A model generated the notes under the pieces. That model ran no database searches, was not told where the DNA came from, and was given only the letters and a program-made list of their open reading frames with translations. From DAOUBF01 sp034432795 (GTDB lineage: Bacteria; Chloroflexota; Anaerolineae; DSLN01): a stretch of DNA of 64,000 bases. Each line of letters begins with the position of its first letter. The stretch's first letter is position 1. The position numbers and the translations under genes were made by a program. Where the stretch lies: the NCBI GenBank assembly GCA_034432795.1, contig DAOUBF010000086.1:1-64000 (forward strand), written 5' to 3'. Below, one piece after another: positions 24,085 through 32,412 of this stretch.

Positions 24085-25977
24085 TCATGCAGGCAAGGCA
24101 TAGACCCGTCGGTCGCATGACCCGATATAAATAACCCCATCGGCCTGGGCGGGGGACGAGACCACCGCCCCGTCGGTCTCAAACTTCCAGCGCAACTCGC
24201 CGCTGCGCCCATCCAGACAATAGACATGGCGGTCCACCGAGCCGAAGTACACAGCGCCGTTGAAAACCAGCGGTGAAGAGGCCACCTGCCCCTCCGTCGC
24301 ATAGCGCCAGATCAGCCGACCGCTTTGCGCGTCAAGCGCATACAAGCACCCATCTGCCGACCCGATATACACGATGCCGTTGGCGACGGTGGGCGAGGAC
24401 ACGATGGACTTGCCGGTCTTATAGCGCCACAAAGCCCAACCGGAGGTGAGCGAGAGCGCATACACCATGGCGTCCTGCGAGCCTACATACACACTGCCCT
24501 GGGCCACGCAGGGTGATGATGTCATAGCACGTTTTGCATGAAAACGCCACTTGATGGCGCCTTTGATGGTCACGGCATAGAGATAGCCGTCCTCACTGCC
24601 GAAGAGGATCAGGTCCTCGCCGAAGGTAGGCGAAGAGCGCACCGGCCCGCCGGTCTCCACCCGCCAGGCCACCCGCCCCGTCTGCGCGTTGAGGGCATAG
24701 AGATAACCATCGTCAGAACCTACGAAGACATGGTTGTACTGAACACGCGGCGAGGAGCGCACCGGCCCCTCGGTCGGCGTGGACCAGACGATGCGGCCCA
24801 GGCGGGCATGGACAGCGTAGATGTGCTTATCCTCAGAACCCACATAGACCACGCCCTCGTGGACGCAGGGGGAGGAGGCCATACCGCCCTGCGTGGCATA
24901 CTTCCATTGGAACTGCCCCTCTTTGGCCGAGAGGGCGTAGAGGTTGTTATCGTAGGCGCTGACATAGACCAGGCCATCCGCGACCGCAGGGGTGGAGCGC
25001 ACCTCATCCTCGCAGGCAAAGGTCCACAACGGCACCATACCCCCCTTGCTGAGATGGACGGTCAATTTGCGGGTCAGCTCAGGGACGGCGTCGTTCGTGG
25101 GGAGGCCCTGGGGTTGGGCAGTGGCGAGCAAAGCCGCCTTCATCGCCGCCGCCGAGGGGAAGCGGTCCTCGGCGTTGTAGGCCAGAGCGGTCATAATGAC
25201 CGCCTCAAAGGCGGGGGAGACATTGGGATTGACCGCCCGGATGGGTCGGTCGCCAAAGGAGAAGGGCGGTTCAGTGCGCGGGTCCTGCCGGGTGAGCAGA
25301 TGGTGCAGCGTGGCCCCCAGCGCGTAGATGTCGCCGCGCGGCCCGGCCTGCCCGCGATATTGCTCCGGCGGCGCGTAGCCCTCCGTGCCGATCATCGTGC
25401 CCTTCTGGTTGGCCTCAAACACCTTGGCGATGCCAAAGTCCACCAATCGGATGCGGTCATGCTGATCCAGCATGATATTGGACGGCTTGAGGTCGCGGAA
25501 GATGATGGGATTGGGTGAGTGGCCGTGCAAATAGATGAGCACATCGCAAATCTGAATGGCCCAATCCCGCACCCGGTCTTCGGGGAAGAACCCCTCCGTC
25601 TGGTTGAGTAGAGCCTCCAGATCAGCCCCATTGATGTATTCCAGGACCAGATAAGAGCGATCGTCCTGCGAGAAGTAATCAAACACCTCCGGGATAGCGG
25701 GATGGTCCAGGGTGGCGAGAATATTGGCCTCACGCTCAAAGTTGCGGATGGCCATCTCGCGCAAATAGGGGTCAGAGGCGTTGTTGATCATCTCCTTGAC
25801 GGCGCACAGGCGAATGACATTGGGAAAGTGCAGGTCCCGCGCCTGATAGACGGCGCCCATGCCACCGGCGCCCAGGGCCTTGATAATATGGTAGCGCCCC
25901 TGCAGGATGGTCCCAGGCGCCAGGGTAGGGACGTTCGCCCCGCGCAGGGGCAATTTACGCGTGCTCAATGTCGTCAT
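24085..25977 (-). CDS. Ser/Thr protein kinase with 8-bladed PQQ-type propeller
   Basis: A 630-residue Hanks-type kinase. The kinase domain is residues 28-290: glycine loop LGAGGMG (35-41), VAIK-like lysine Lys61, catalytic loop FRDLKPSN (160-167, with Phe in place of the usual His), DFG at 180-182. Residues 325-630 are eight repeats of about 38 residues, each with a W-x-(Y/F), SSP and (V/I)Y(V/I)GS-D-LYAL pattern, which should close into an 8-bladed beta-propeller. No membrane helix links the two parts, so the propeller is cytosolic and probably senses a ligand or partner. First gene of the operon. Confidence 0.93.
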   Translation of the reverse strand: MTTLSTRKLPLRGANVPTLAPGTILQGRYHIIKALGAGGMGAVYQARDLHFPNVIRLCAVKEMINNASDPYLREMAIRNFEREANILATLDHPAIPEVFDYFSQDDRSYLVLEYINGADLEALLNQTEGFFPEDRVRDWAIQICDVLIYLHGHSPNPIIFRDLKPSNIMLDQHDRIRLVDFGIAKVFEANQKGTMIGTEGYAPPEQYRGQAGPRGDIYALGATLHHLLTRQDPRTEPPFSFGDRPIRAVNPNVSPAFEAVIMTALAYNAEDRFPSAAAMKAALLATAQPQGLPTNDAVPELTRKLTVHLSKGGMVPLWTFACEDEVRSTPAVADGLVYVSAYDNNLYALSAKEGQFQWKYATQGGMASSPCVHEGVVYVGSEDKHIYAVHARLGRIVWSTPTEGPVRSSPRVQYNHVFVGSDDGYLYALNAQTGRVAWRVETGGPVRSSPTFGEDLILFGSEDGYLYAVTIKGAIKWRFHAKRAMTSSPCVAQGSVYVGSQDAMVYALSLTSGWALWRYKTGKSIVSSPTVANGIVYIGSADGCLYALDAQSGRLIWRYATEGQVASSPLVFNGAVYFGSVDRHVYCLDGRSGELRWKFETDGAVVSSPAQADGVIYIGSCDRRVYALPA

Positions 25978-26019
25978 AGGCTATCTACGTTCCGTTCCCA
26001 GCGGCCAGCGGTCAGCTTT

Positions 26020-26100
26020 GACGACCCATCACCTATGACGAATGACGCCTATGCAGTGCGCGTCGTTCGTCATGCGTCTTTCGTCCTGAACGCTGAGGGC
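26020..26100. repeat. GACGAATGACG-type degenerate repeats
   Basis: The 25978-26198 gap between the divergent kinase and uridine kinase genes contains an inverted arrangement of GACGAATGACG and CGTCGTTCGTCATGCGTC units, related to the GACGG-type repeats found elsewhere in the window. No open frame of interest is seen. Confidence 0.45.
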
Positions 26101-26162
26101 TGAAAGCTTGACAGCTAATGATAGTTTACGCAATGTTTGGGTCGCTGACTATAGTACTGCGG

Positions 26163-26201
26163 TTGTCCCTGTGGACATCTGCGCATATAATCAATAGTGT
26201 G
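26163..26201 (+). promoter_or_regulatory. Promoter with leaderless GTG start for udk
   Basis: TTGTCC (26163-26168), a 17-bp spacer and TATAAT (26186-26191), then 7 nt and the GTG at 26199. This is the clearest leaderless case in the window. Confidence 0.7.
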
Positions 26202-26939
26202 GAAACGCTCAAACCAGGGCCTTCATTCATCCAAACGGAACCCGACGACCGCAAGCCCCGGTCCTCGGTCATCATCGGTGTCGCCGGAGGCAGCGGATCG
26301 GGCAAGACGACGGTGGCCAACGCCATCCTGGAGCGCGTGGGGCGTGAGCGTATCGCGGTGATCCCCCATGATGCCTATTACCGCGACCTGGCGCATATGC
26401 CCCGTATCGGCGAGGCGATCAACTTTGACCACCCCGATTCGCTGGAGACCGACCTGCTCATTGAGCACCTGCAGCGGCTGCGGGCCGGGCAGGCGGTGGA
26501 TGTGCCCATTTACGACCACGCCCGCTTCGTCCGCACCGGCCAATTTCAGCACGTTGAACCCAAGCCGGTCATCCTGGTGGAGGGCATCCTCATCTTCGCC
26601 GAGCCTCGGCTGCGCGAGATGTTTGATGTCAAAATCTACGTAGATACCGATGCCGACCTGCGCTTCATCCGCCGCCTGCAACGCGATATTACTGAGCGCA
26701 AGCGCACGGTGGAATCCGTCATCCAGCAATATCTGACGACCGTCCGGCCCATGCACCTGGAATTCGTTGAACCGAGCAAGCGTTACGCGGACATCATTAT
26801 CCCCGAAGGCGGCTACAATGTCGTCGCCCTTGACCTGATCGCTGCCCGTATCCAGCAATTGCTGGAGGAGGGCGAACCGACCCGGTACCAGGCTTCAGCC
26901 CGGTTCGGCCCCGCGTCCTCGGTTCCCCGATCCGCATGA
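26199..26939 (+). CDS. udk: Uridine kinase
   Basis: Phosphorylates uridine (and cytidine) to UMP/CMP in pyrimidine salvage. The P-loop is GVAGGSGSGKT (27-37 of the 246-residue form), followed by HDAYYRD, INFDHPDSLETDLL, PIYDHARFVRT and EGILIFAEPRLREMFDVKIYVDTDAD, all typical of Udk. A frame open to an ATG at 26118 exists, but it would contain the promoter, so the GTG at 26199 is chosen. The last ~16 residues after LLEEGEPT come from an ACCGGG-type palindrome (26884-26906) and are not part of the enzyme fold. ATGA overlap with the following glycosyltransferase. Confidence 0.93.
   Translation: METLKPGPSFIQTEPDDRKPRSSVIIGVAGGSGSGKTTVANAILERVGRERIAVIPHDAYYRDLAHMPRIGEAINFDHPDSLETDLLIEHLQRLRAGQAVDVPIYDHARFVRTGQFQHVEPKPVILVEGILIFAEPRLREMFDVKIYVDTDADLRFIRRLQRDITERKRTVESVIQQYLTTVRPMHLEFVEPSKRYADIIIPEGGYNVVALDLIAARIQQLLEEGEPTRYQASARFGPASSVPRSA
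26884..26906. repeat. ACCGGG-type palindrome inside the 3' end of udk
   Basis: GGTACCAGGCTTCAGCCCGG and TTC, read in frame as RYQASARF near the C-terminus of uridine kinase. It matches intergenic copies at 6261 and 63929. Confidence 0.7.
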
Positions 26940-28027
26940 TCCGTGTTTATCCCATCCCGCCCGTGCTGAGAGACAACCCTTACCTGGACCTGTTGTACAC
27001 GCCGATGGCAGGCTGGCCCGAGGTGGAGGTGCGGCGCACGCGCCCCCTGCGCCGTAACCTGCTCGCCCTGCTTACGACCCCGGCCTCCCACCTCCCATCT
27101 ACGGTCGTTCACCTGCACTTCTTTGACGAGATTTGCCAGCGCCCCAGCCGGGCGGAGACGGCGATTCGCACGGCGGTATTCATCGCCCTGCTGCGGCTGC
27201 TGCGACGGCGCGGCGTCCGGCTGGTGTGGAGCGCACACAACCTGATGCCCCATGAGCCTTACCACCCTGACCTGGCCGAGCGGCTTTACCGGCAGGTGGT
27301 CGCGCTGAGCCATGCGGTGATCGCCTTCAGTCGCCCTGTGGCCGATGACCTGGTTGCCCGCTATGGCCAGCCCCGGCACCTAGCGGTTATCCCGCACGGC
27401 CACACTATTGGCCAGCGCGGGCCGAAACCGGCCCGGGCAGAGGCCCGCGCCCGCCTCCACCTGCCCGCCGATGCCTTCATTTACCTGTGCCTGGGGACCT
27501 GGCGGCCTTATAAGGGGCTGGAGGACGCCATCGCCGCCTTCGCCCAATTGACGGTAGGGGCACGGCATGCCGTGCCCGTACTATCGCCCATCCTGATCAT
27601 CGCTGGTCAGCCCAAGGTCCCAGGCTATGCTGCGCTGCTGCAGGCGATGGCCGACCAGGTCCCAGGCGTGCGCCTGATCCCTGGCCGGGTGCCTGATGAG
27701 GCTATGGCGAGCTACTGGGCGGCAGCGGACGTGGCCGTGTTCGCCTACCGGCGGCTGACGAACTCCGGCGCGTTGATTGAGGCCATGTCCTATGGGCTGC
27801 CCGTGATCGCACCGGATGTGCCCGCCGTGCGCGAACTGGTGCGCGAAGGGGAGACCGGCTTTCTGTTCGCCCCCGGCGACATCGCCGGTTTACACGCGGC
27901 GATGGGGCGGGCACAGGCCCACCCGGCCCTGGCCACGTTGGGCCAGGCGGCCCTGGACTGCGTCCGCCAATTCAACTGGGAGGCGATTGCCTCCCAGACG
28001 TTAGAGGTCTATCGGGCTGTCGCGTAG
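26936..28027 (+). CDS. GT4-type glycosyltransferase
   Basis: A 363-residue GT-B fold glycosyltransferase, probably transferring a sugar from a nucleotide donor to a lipid-linked glycan at the inner membrane face. The C-terminal half has the donor-site pattern YRRLTNSGALIEAMSYG with the conserved acidic residue, preceded by PGRVPDEAMASYWAAADV. Residues about 207-216 (TVGARHAVPV) are encoded by a near-perfect palindrome at 27554-27581 that is also found between genes, so this segment looks like an in-frame insertion between two strands of the fold. Start overlaps udk. Donor and acceptor are unknown. Confidence 0.85.
   Translation: MIRVYPIPPVLRDNPYLDLLYTPMAGWPEVEVRRTRPLRRNLLALLTTPASHLPSTVVHLHFFDEICQRPSRAETAIRTAVFIALLRLLRRRGVRLVWSAHNLMPHEPYHPDLAERLYRQVVALSHAVIAFSRPVADDLVARYGQPRHLAVIPHGHTIGQRGPKPARAEARARLHLPADAFIYLCLGTWRPYKGLEDAIAAFAQLTVGARHAVPVLSPILIIAGQPKVPGYAALLQAMADQVPGVRLIPGRVPDEAMASYWAAADVAVFAYRRLTNSGALIEAMSYGLPVIAPDVPAVRELVREGETGFLFAPGDIAGLHAAMGRAQAHPALATLGQAALDCVRQFNWEAIASQTLEVYRAVA
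27554..27581. repeat. GGGGCACGGCATGCCGTGCCCC palindrome inside a gene
   Basis: GTAGGGGCACGGCATGCCGT followed by GCCCGTAC: the palindrome with one arm mismatch, in frame inside the glycosyltransferase at 26936-28027. A perfect 22-bp copy lies just downstream at 28043-28064, and a relative at 63882-63909. Confidence 0.8.
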
Positions 28028-28069
28028 GGGCGCACGACCATTGGGGCACGGCATGCCGTGCCCCTACAA
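28024..28069. repeat. Intergenic palindrome pair
   Basis: A GTAGGGGCGCACGACCAT half-site next to the perfect palindrome GGGGCACGGCATGCCGTGCC plus CC (28043-28064), in the 66-bp gap between two glycosyltransferase genes. Confidence 0.75.
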
Positions 28070-28093
28070 GGTGTTCAAAAGCAGAAGCGTAAT

Positions 28094-29326
28094 ATGCGCA
28101 TCTGTATCGCCCAACGGATCACGCTGGCCCACCCCGTTAAGGGGGGCATGGAGCGCCACCTGCAACTCCTGGCGTCAGGTCTGGCGGCGCGCGGTCACGA
28201 CGTGCACGTGATCACCACCGCCCACCCGGCGGGCCTGGCCGAGGAGGTGGAGGACGGCGTGCATCTCTACTACCTCAGTCCCTACTCCTACCGGCGTTAC
28301 CAGCCGGCCTGGTGGCGGGCCAGCTATGCGCATTTTGCTGCGCTGCACGCACAGCAGCCCTTTGACTTGTTTTGTAGCCAGAGCGCGGGCGGGCTGGGGT
28401 ATCTGCACCGATTGAAGCGCGAGCACGACATCGCGGTGGTCGTGGTGGTCCATGCCACCCTGTGGGATGCCGTACTGACCCACATGCGAGGCGCCCGTTC
28501 GGCGCGCGGCCTGGCCCGGCTGGCCCGCCTGGCCTGGGTGCTGCCCGGCCACTATCGTCTGTGGCGCACGACGACAACCGTCGTGGACCGTTACATCGCG
28601 GTCAGCCAGGAGGTCGCCGAGGGCTGCCAGCGCGAGCTTCACCTGCGCCCGGAGCAGGTTGTCGTCGTGCCCAATGGGGTGGATACCACACGCTTCACTC
28701 CCTCTGCGGAGAAGCGGCTACAGGCCCGCCAGCGCCTGGGGCTATCCCCAGATCGGCCCGTGTTGCTCTACGTGGGTCGGTTGGAGTCGGAGAAGGGTGT
28801 CCATCTGGCTGTGCGGGCGCTGAAAGAGCAGCCCGGTGAACCCGTGTTGCTGATCGCAGGCGCAGGCCATTATGGCTCAACACTCCGCCACCTGGCCGCG
28901 CAATTGGGTCTGACCGAACGTGTGCGCTTCCTCGGCTTTGTGGGCCATGAGGAACTGCCCGATCTCCTCAATGCAGCGGACATCTTCGTCATGCCCACCT
29001 TATGCCAGGAGGGGCTGCCGCTGAGCGTGGTGGAGGCGATGGCCTGCGGCCTGCCGGTCGTGGCCACAGCGGCAGGCGGCATCCCCACCGCCGTGGAAGA
29101 TAACGTCAGCGGCGTTCTGTTCCCGCTGGGCGACGTGGCCGCGCTAAGCGAACGCCTGCGGAGGCTGATTGAAGCGCCCCAATTGCGCCGCCAGTTGGGC
29201 ACAGCGGCCAGGGCCAGAGCCGAGGCACGTTTCAGCCAGGCGCAGATGGCCGCTGCCTACGAGGCCGTCTTTGCCGCTGTGTTGAGGGAAAACGGAAAAC
29301 AGAGGACGAAAGAATATGCCATTTGA
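28094..29326 (+). CDS. GT4-type glycosyltransferase
   Basis: A 410-residue GT4-family enzyme. The N-terminal domain starts with the usual glycine-rich loop (HPVKGGMERHLQLLASGLAARGHDVHVIT); the C-terminal domain has LLYVGRLESEKGVHLAVRAL, which binds the donor phosphate, and QEGLPLSVVEAMACGLPVVATAAGG, the E-x7-E acidic pair. Likely a retaining transferase in assembly of the surface glycan. The ATG at 28094 is chosen over an upstream ATG at 28058, which lies in the palindromic repeat. Its stop overlaps the start of the acetyltransferase gene. Confidence 0.9.
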   Translation: MRICIAQRITLAHPVKGGMERHLQLLASGLAARGHDVHVITTAHPAGLAEEVEDGVHLYYLSPYSYRRYQPAWWRASYAHFAALHAQQPFDLFCSQSAGGLGYLHRLKREHDIAVVVVVHATLWDAVLTHMRGARSARGLARLARLAWVLPGHYRLWRTTTTVVDRYIAVSQEVAEGCQRELHLRPEQVVVVPNGVDTTRFTPSAEKRLQARQRLGLSPDRPVLLYVGRLESEKGVHLAVRALKEQPGEPVLLIAGAGHYGSTLRHLAAQLGLTERVRFLGFVGHEELPDLLNAADIFVMPTLCQEGLPLSVVEAMACGLPVVATAAGGIPTAVEDNVSGVLFPLGDVAALSERLRRLIEAPQLRRQLGTAARARAEARFSQAQMAAAYEAVFAAVLRENGKQRTKEYAI

Positions 29327-29936
29327 CGCTTCACGTGTGATGGTTCATCCGACGGCGGATGTGTCTCCGCGCGCCCACATCGGCGAGGGCACACGTATCT
29401 GGCACCAGGCCCAGGTGCGCGAAGGGGCGCGCATCGGGCGCGAGTGCATCCTGGGCAAGAACGTTTATATTGACCACGATGTAGTGATCGGCGACCGCGT
29501 CAAGATACAGAACAATGTCTCGGTGTATTACGGTGTCCACATTGAGGACGGCGTATTCGTCGGCCCGCACGCCTGCTTCACTAACGACAAATGGCCGCGC
29601 GCCATCAACCCGGACGGCTCCCTCAAGCGCGAGGCGGACTGGCAGGTGACTCCCACGGTGATCAAATACGGCGCATCCATCGGCGCGGGCGCCGTGATCC
29701 TCTCCGGCATCACCGTTGGCCGCTTTGCGATGGTGGCGGCAGGCGCGGTCGTCACCCACGATGTGCCGGATCACGGCCTGGTGGCCGGTGTGCCCGCGCG
29801 GCTGCGAGGCTATGTCTGCACCTCCGGCCACACAGCTCAGGAGATGGAACGGACAGACGATACTATTCTCTTATCCTGCCCGGTATGCGGCGAACAATTT
29901 AGAGCCGGGCTGCCATCCCCTTCAACGGAGGCTTAA
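29316..29936 (+). CDS. WbpD-like left-handed beta-helix N-acetyltransferase
   Basis: A 206-residue hexapeptide-repeat acyltransferase. Imperfect hexapeptides (IGEGTRIW, IGRECILGKNVYIDHDVVIGDRVKIQNNVSVYYGVHIEDGVFVG) build a left-handed beta-helix, with the active-site loop FTNDKWPRA and CoA-side segment SIGAGAVILSGITVGRFAMVAAGAVVTHDVP. This matches UDP-2-acetamido-3-amino-glucuronate N-acetyltransferases (WbpD/WlbB). A short Cys-rich tail (CTSGH... CPVCG) may bind zinc. It forms a pair with the aminotransferase 6 bp downstream, as WbpD with WbpE. GAGGA before the ATG. Confidence 0.88.
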   Translation: MPFDASRVMVHPTADVSPRAHIGEGTRIWHQAQVREGARIGRECILGKNVYIDHDVVIGDRVKIQNNVSVYYGVHIEDGVFVGPHACFTNDKWPRAINPDGSLKREADWQVTPTVIKYGASIGAGAVILSGITVGRFAMVAAGAVVTHDVPDHGLVAGVPARLRGYVCTSGHTAQEMERTDDTILLSCPVCGEQFRAGLPSPSTEA

Positions 29937-29942
29937 ACGCCT

Positions 29943-31019
29943 ATGATCCCGATTGCCAAACCCCTTTTCGGTGACGAGGAACGCGATGCAGTCTGGGCAG
30001 TGATGCAATCCGGACAGGTGGCCCAGGGGCCGGTTGTAGCCGAGTTTGAACGCGCCTTTGCCCAGATGTGCGGCGTGCGTTACGCCCTGGCCACATCATC
30101 CGGCACGACCGCTCTGCACCTGGCCCTGCTGGCGCACGGCATCGGCCCAGGCGACGAGGTGATCACCTCACCCTTCACTTTCATCGCCTCGGCCAACAGC
30201 ATCCTGTACACCGGCGCCCGCCCCGTCTTCGTGGACGTGGAGGAAGACACCTTCAACCTGGATGCGGCCCAGATTGAGGCCGCCATCACCCCGCGCACAA
30301 AGGCCATCATGCCCGTCCACCTGTTCGGCCTGCCCTGCGATATGGGGGCGATCATGGACATCGCCGCACGGCACAGCCTGGCCGTGATTGAAGATGCCTG
30401 CCAGGCGCATGGGGCCACCTATGCGGGTAAAGCCGTAGGCAGCTTCGGCACCGGCTGCTTCTCGTTCTACGCCACCAAGAACATGACCACAGCCGAGGGC
30501 GGCATGATCACCACCAACGATGACGCTATCGCCGACCGTGCCCGGCTGCTGCGCAATCACGGTATGCGACAGCGCTACTATCACGAGGAACTGGGCTATA
30601 ACTTCCGCATGACCGACCTGCAGGCGGCCATTGGCCTGGTGCAACTGCGCAAGCTGCCGGAATTCAACGCCGCACGCATCCGCCATGCCGCCCTGCTCTC
30701 GGAACGGTTGGCCGACGTGGTCACCGTCCCCACGGTGCCCCCTGGCCGCCAGCACGTCTTCCACCAATACACGGTGCGCATCGTCCACGACCGCGACGGC
30801 GTGATGGCGAAACTGAACGCCGCCGGGGTGGGCACGGGGGTGTTCTATCCCCTGCCGGTGCACCAGCAGGCGCCGTACCTGGCACTGGGCTACGGCAGCC
30901 AACGCTTCCCCGTGGCCGAGCGGCTCAGCCGTGAAGTCCTGTCGCTGCCGGTTCATCCGGCGCTGACGCCGGCGGACCTGGAGACGATTGTGCGCGAGGT
31001 AAGACGCGCCCTATCCTAG
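29943..31019 (+). CDS. DegT/DnrJ/EryC1 sugar aminotransferase (WbpE-like)
   Basis: A 358-residue PLP enzyme that aminates a keto-nucleotide sugar. The PLP lysine lies in FYATKNMTTAEGGM (about residue 180); GTTALHLAL near 58 and EDACQAHGATYAGK near 146 bind the cofactor. Together with the upstream acetyltransferase it should produce a 3-acetamido sugar nucleotide. The oxidoreductases that would supply the 3-keto intermediate (WbpA and WbpB types) are absent from the window. GGAGG precedes the ATG. Confidence 0.92.
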   Translation: MIPIAKPLFGDEERDAVWAVMQSGQVAQGPVVAEFERAFAQMCGVRYALATSSGTTALHLALLAHGIGPGDEVITSPFTFIASANSILYTGARPVFVDVEEDTFNLDAAQIEAAITPRTKAIMPVHLFGLPCDMGAIMDIAARHSLAVIEDACQAHGATYAGKAVGSFGTGCFSFYATKNMTTAEGGMITTNDDAIADRARLLRNHGMRQRYYHEELGYNFRMTDLQAAIGLVQLRKLPEFNAARIRHAALLSERLADVVTVPTVPPGRQHVFHQYTVRIVHDRDGVMAKLNAAGVGTGVFYPLPVHQQAPYLALGYGSQRFPVAERLSREVLSLPVHPALTPADLETIVREVRRALS

Positions 31020-31044
31020 ACAAACGACGGGCAACACTGGAAAC

Positions 31045-32412
31045 ATGCTCAGGAACATCTCCTGGAACATGCTGGCCCGCGTGGCGGGCGTCCTGTTAGG
31101 ATTCCCCGAAACCATCTTGGTAGCGCACCTGCTGGGGCCGCAGGGCCAGGGGATTTACAAGCTCGCCCTGCTCATCCCCTCCCTGCTGGGGCTGGTGACC
31201 AACCTGGGGATCAGCCTAGCGAATGTATACTATGTCGGCCAGGACGCGCGCAACGCCCGAACAGCGGTGGCCAACTCGCTGTGGAGCGGCCTTATTCTGG
31301 GGACGCTGGCAGCGCTGGTCTATCTACCCTTTGCCGTCCCCATCCACAACCGCTTCCTGGCCGAATCACCCTACTACTACGAACTGATCGGCGTTGTGCT
31401 GTTGCCCGTCTCTCTGATTAACTACTACCTGGCACACATCTTCACAGGCCTGAAGGAACTGAAGCCGCCCAGCATCTGGACAGTGTGCATGGCGATCATG
31501 ACGTTGAGCGGCGCAGCGCTCGTTGGCCTGCTCACCCCCTCGTCCGGTTCAGAACCCGCCCCGAATGTCATAGAGGAGCGCGTGGGCGGCATGGTGGTGT
31601 TGTACGCGCTCGTCATCCCGGTATCCAGCACCGCTGTTTACCTGTGGCTGCTGGGCAGGCGCGGCCTGCTGAGCCTGCGCGGGGACTTCGCCCAGTGGCG
31701 GCGGAGCGTGACCTATGGCATTCGCGGTTACATCGCCAACCTGTTCCAATTCCTCAACTTCCGCCTGGACAGCATAATCCTGGCTGCCTACCTGGGCGCA
31801 ACAGAGGTGGGCATATACTCCCTGGCGGTCTTGCTCAGCGAGTTTCTGTGGATGATCGGCAACTCTGTGGCCATGGTCCTGTTCCCCACGACGGCGGGGC
31901 AGAGCGAAGCCCAGGCCACCAGCCTGACGGCGCGCGCCTGCCGCCAGGTGACCTGGATCACGCTGGCCGAAGCGGTCGTGTTGGGGGCCTCGGCCTGGTG
32001 GCTGGTCCCCTTCATCTTCGGCGAGCGCTTCCGGCCCTCGGTCATGCCTTTGTGGTTGCTGCTCCCTGGGACGGTGGCGCTGATCATCCCCAACGTGCTC
32101 ACCGCGCATCTGGCCGGGCGGGGTCGGCCGCAGATCGGCACGCTGGCCGCGGGGGTCTCGCTTATCGCCACGGTCGCACTGGACCTGCTGCTCATCCCGC
32201 GCCTGGGCGTGGCGGGCGCGGCCCTGGCCTCGTCGGCCGCCTATACAATTACTGCTCTGGTTGTGCTCACCGCGTTCCGGCGGGCCACGGGCCTGCCCTG
32301 GGCCGCCGTCGTGATCCTGCGGGCAGAGGATTGGCACGATATGTTGGCTCTGATGGCGCGGGGACGGCGCTACCTGGAACGCCGCATGGCCGGTTTGCGC
32401 CCGGAGGTGTGA
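31045..32412 (+). CDS. Wzx-like polysaccharide flippase
   Basis: A 455-residue membrane protein with about 12-14 helices, of the MATE/MOP flippase superfamily, which moves lipid-linked oligosaccharides across the inner membrane. The first helix region (ISWNMLARVAGVLLGFPETILVAHLLGPQGQGIYKLALLIP) is the characteristic N-terminus of the family. Its stop directly abuts the start of the next glycosyltransferase. No polymerase of Wzy type is recognised nearby, although the polytopic proteins at 34628 and 36151 use lipid-linked sugars. Confidence 0.87.
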   Translation: MLRNISWNMLARVAGVLLGFPETILVAHLLGPQGQGIYKLALLIPSLLGLVTNLGISLANVYYVGQDARNARTAVANSLWSGLILGTLAALVYLPFAVPIHNRFLAESPYYYELIGVVLLPVSLINYYLAHIFTGLKELKPPSIWTVCMAIMTLSGAALVGLLTPSSGSEPAPNVIEERVGGMVVLYALVIPVSSTAVYLWLLGRRGLLSLRGDFAQWRRSVTYGIRGYIANLFQFLNFRLDSIILAAYLGATEVGIYSLAVLLSEFLWMIGNSVAMVLFPTTAGQSEAQATSLTARACRQVTWITLAEAVVLGASAWWLVPFIFGERFRPSVMPLWLLLPGTVALIIPNVLTAHLAGRGRPQIGTLAAGVSLIATVALDLLLIPRLGVAGAALASSAAYTITALVVLTAFRRATGLPWAAVVILRAEDWHDMLALMARGRRYLERRMAGLRPEV

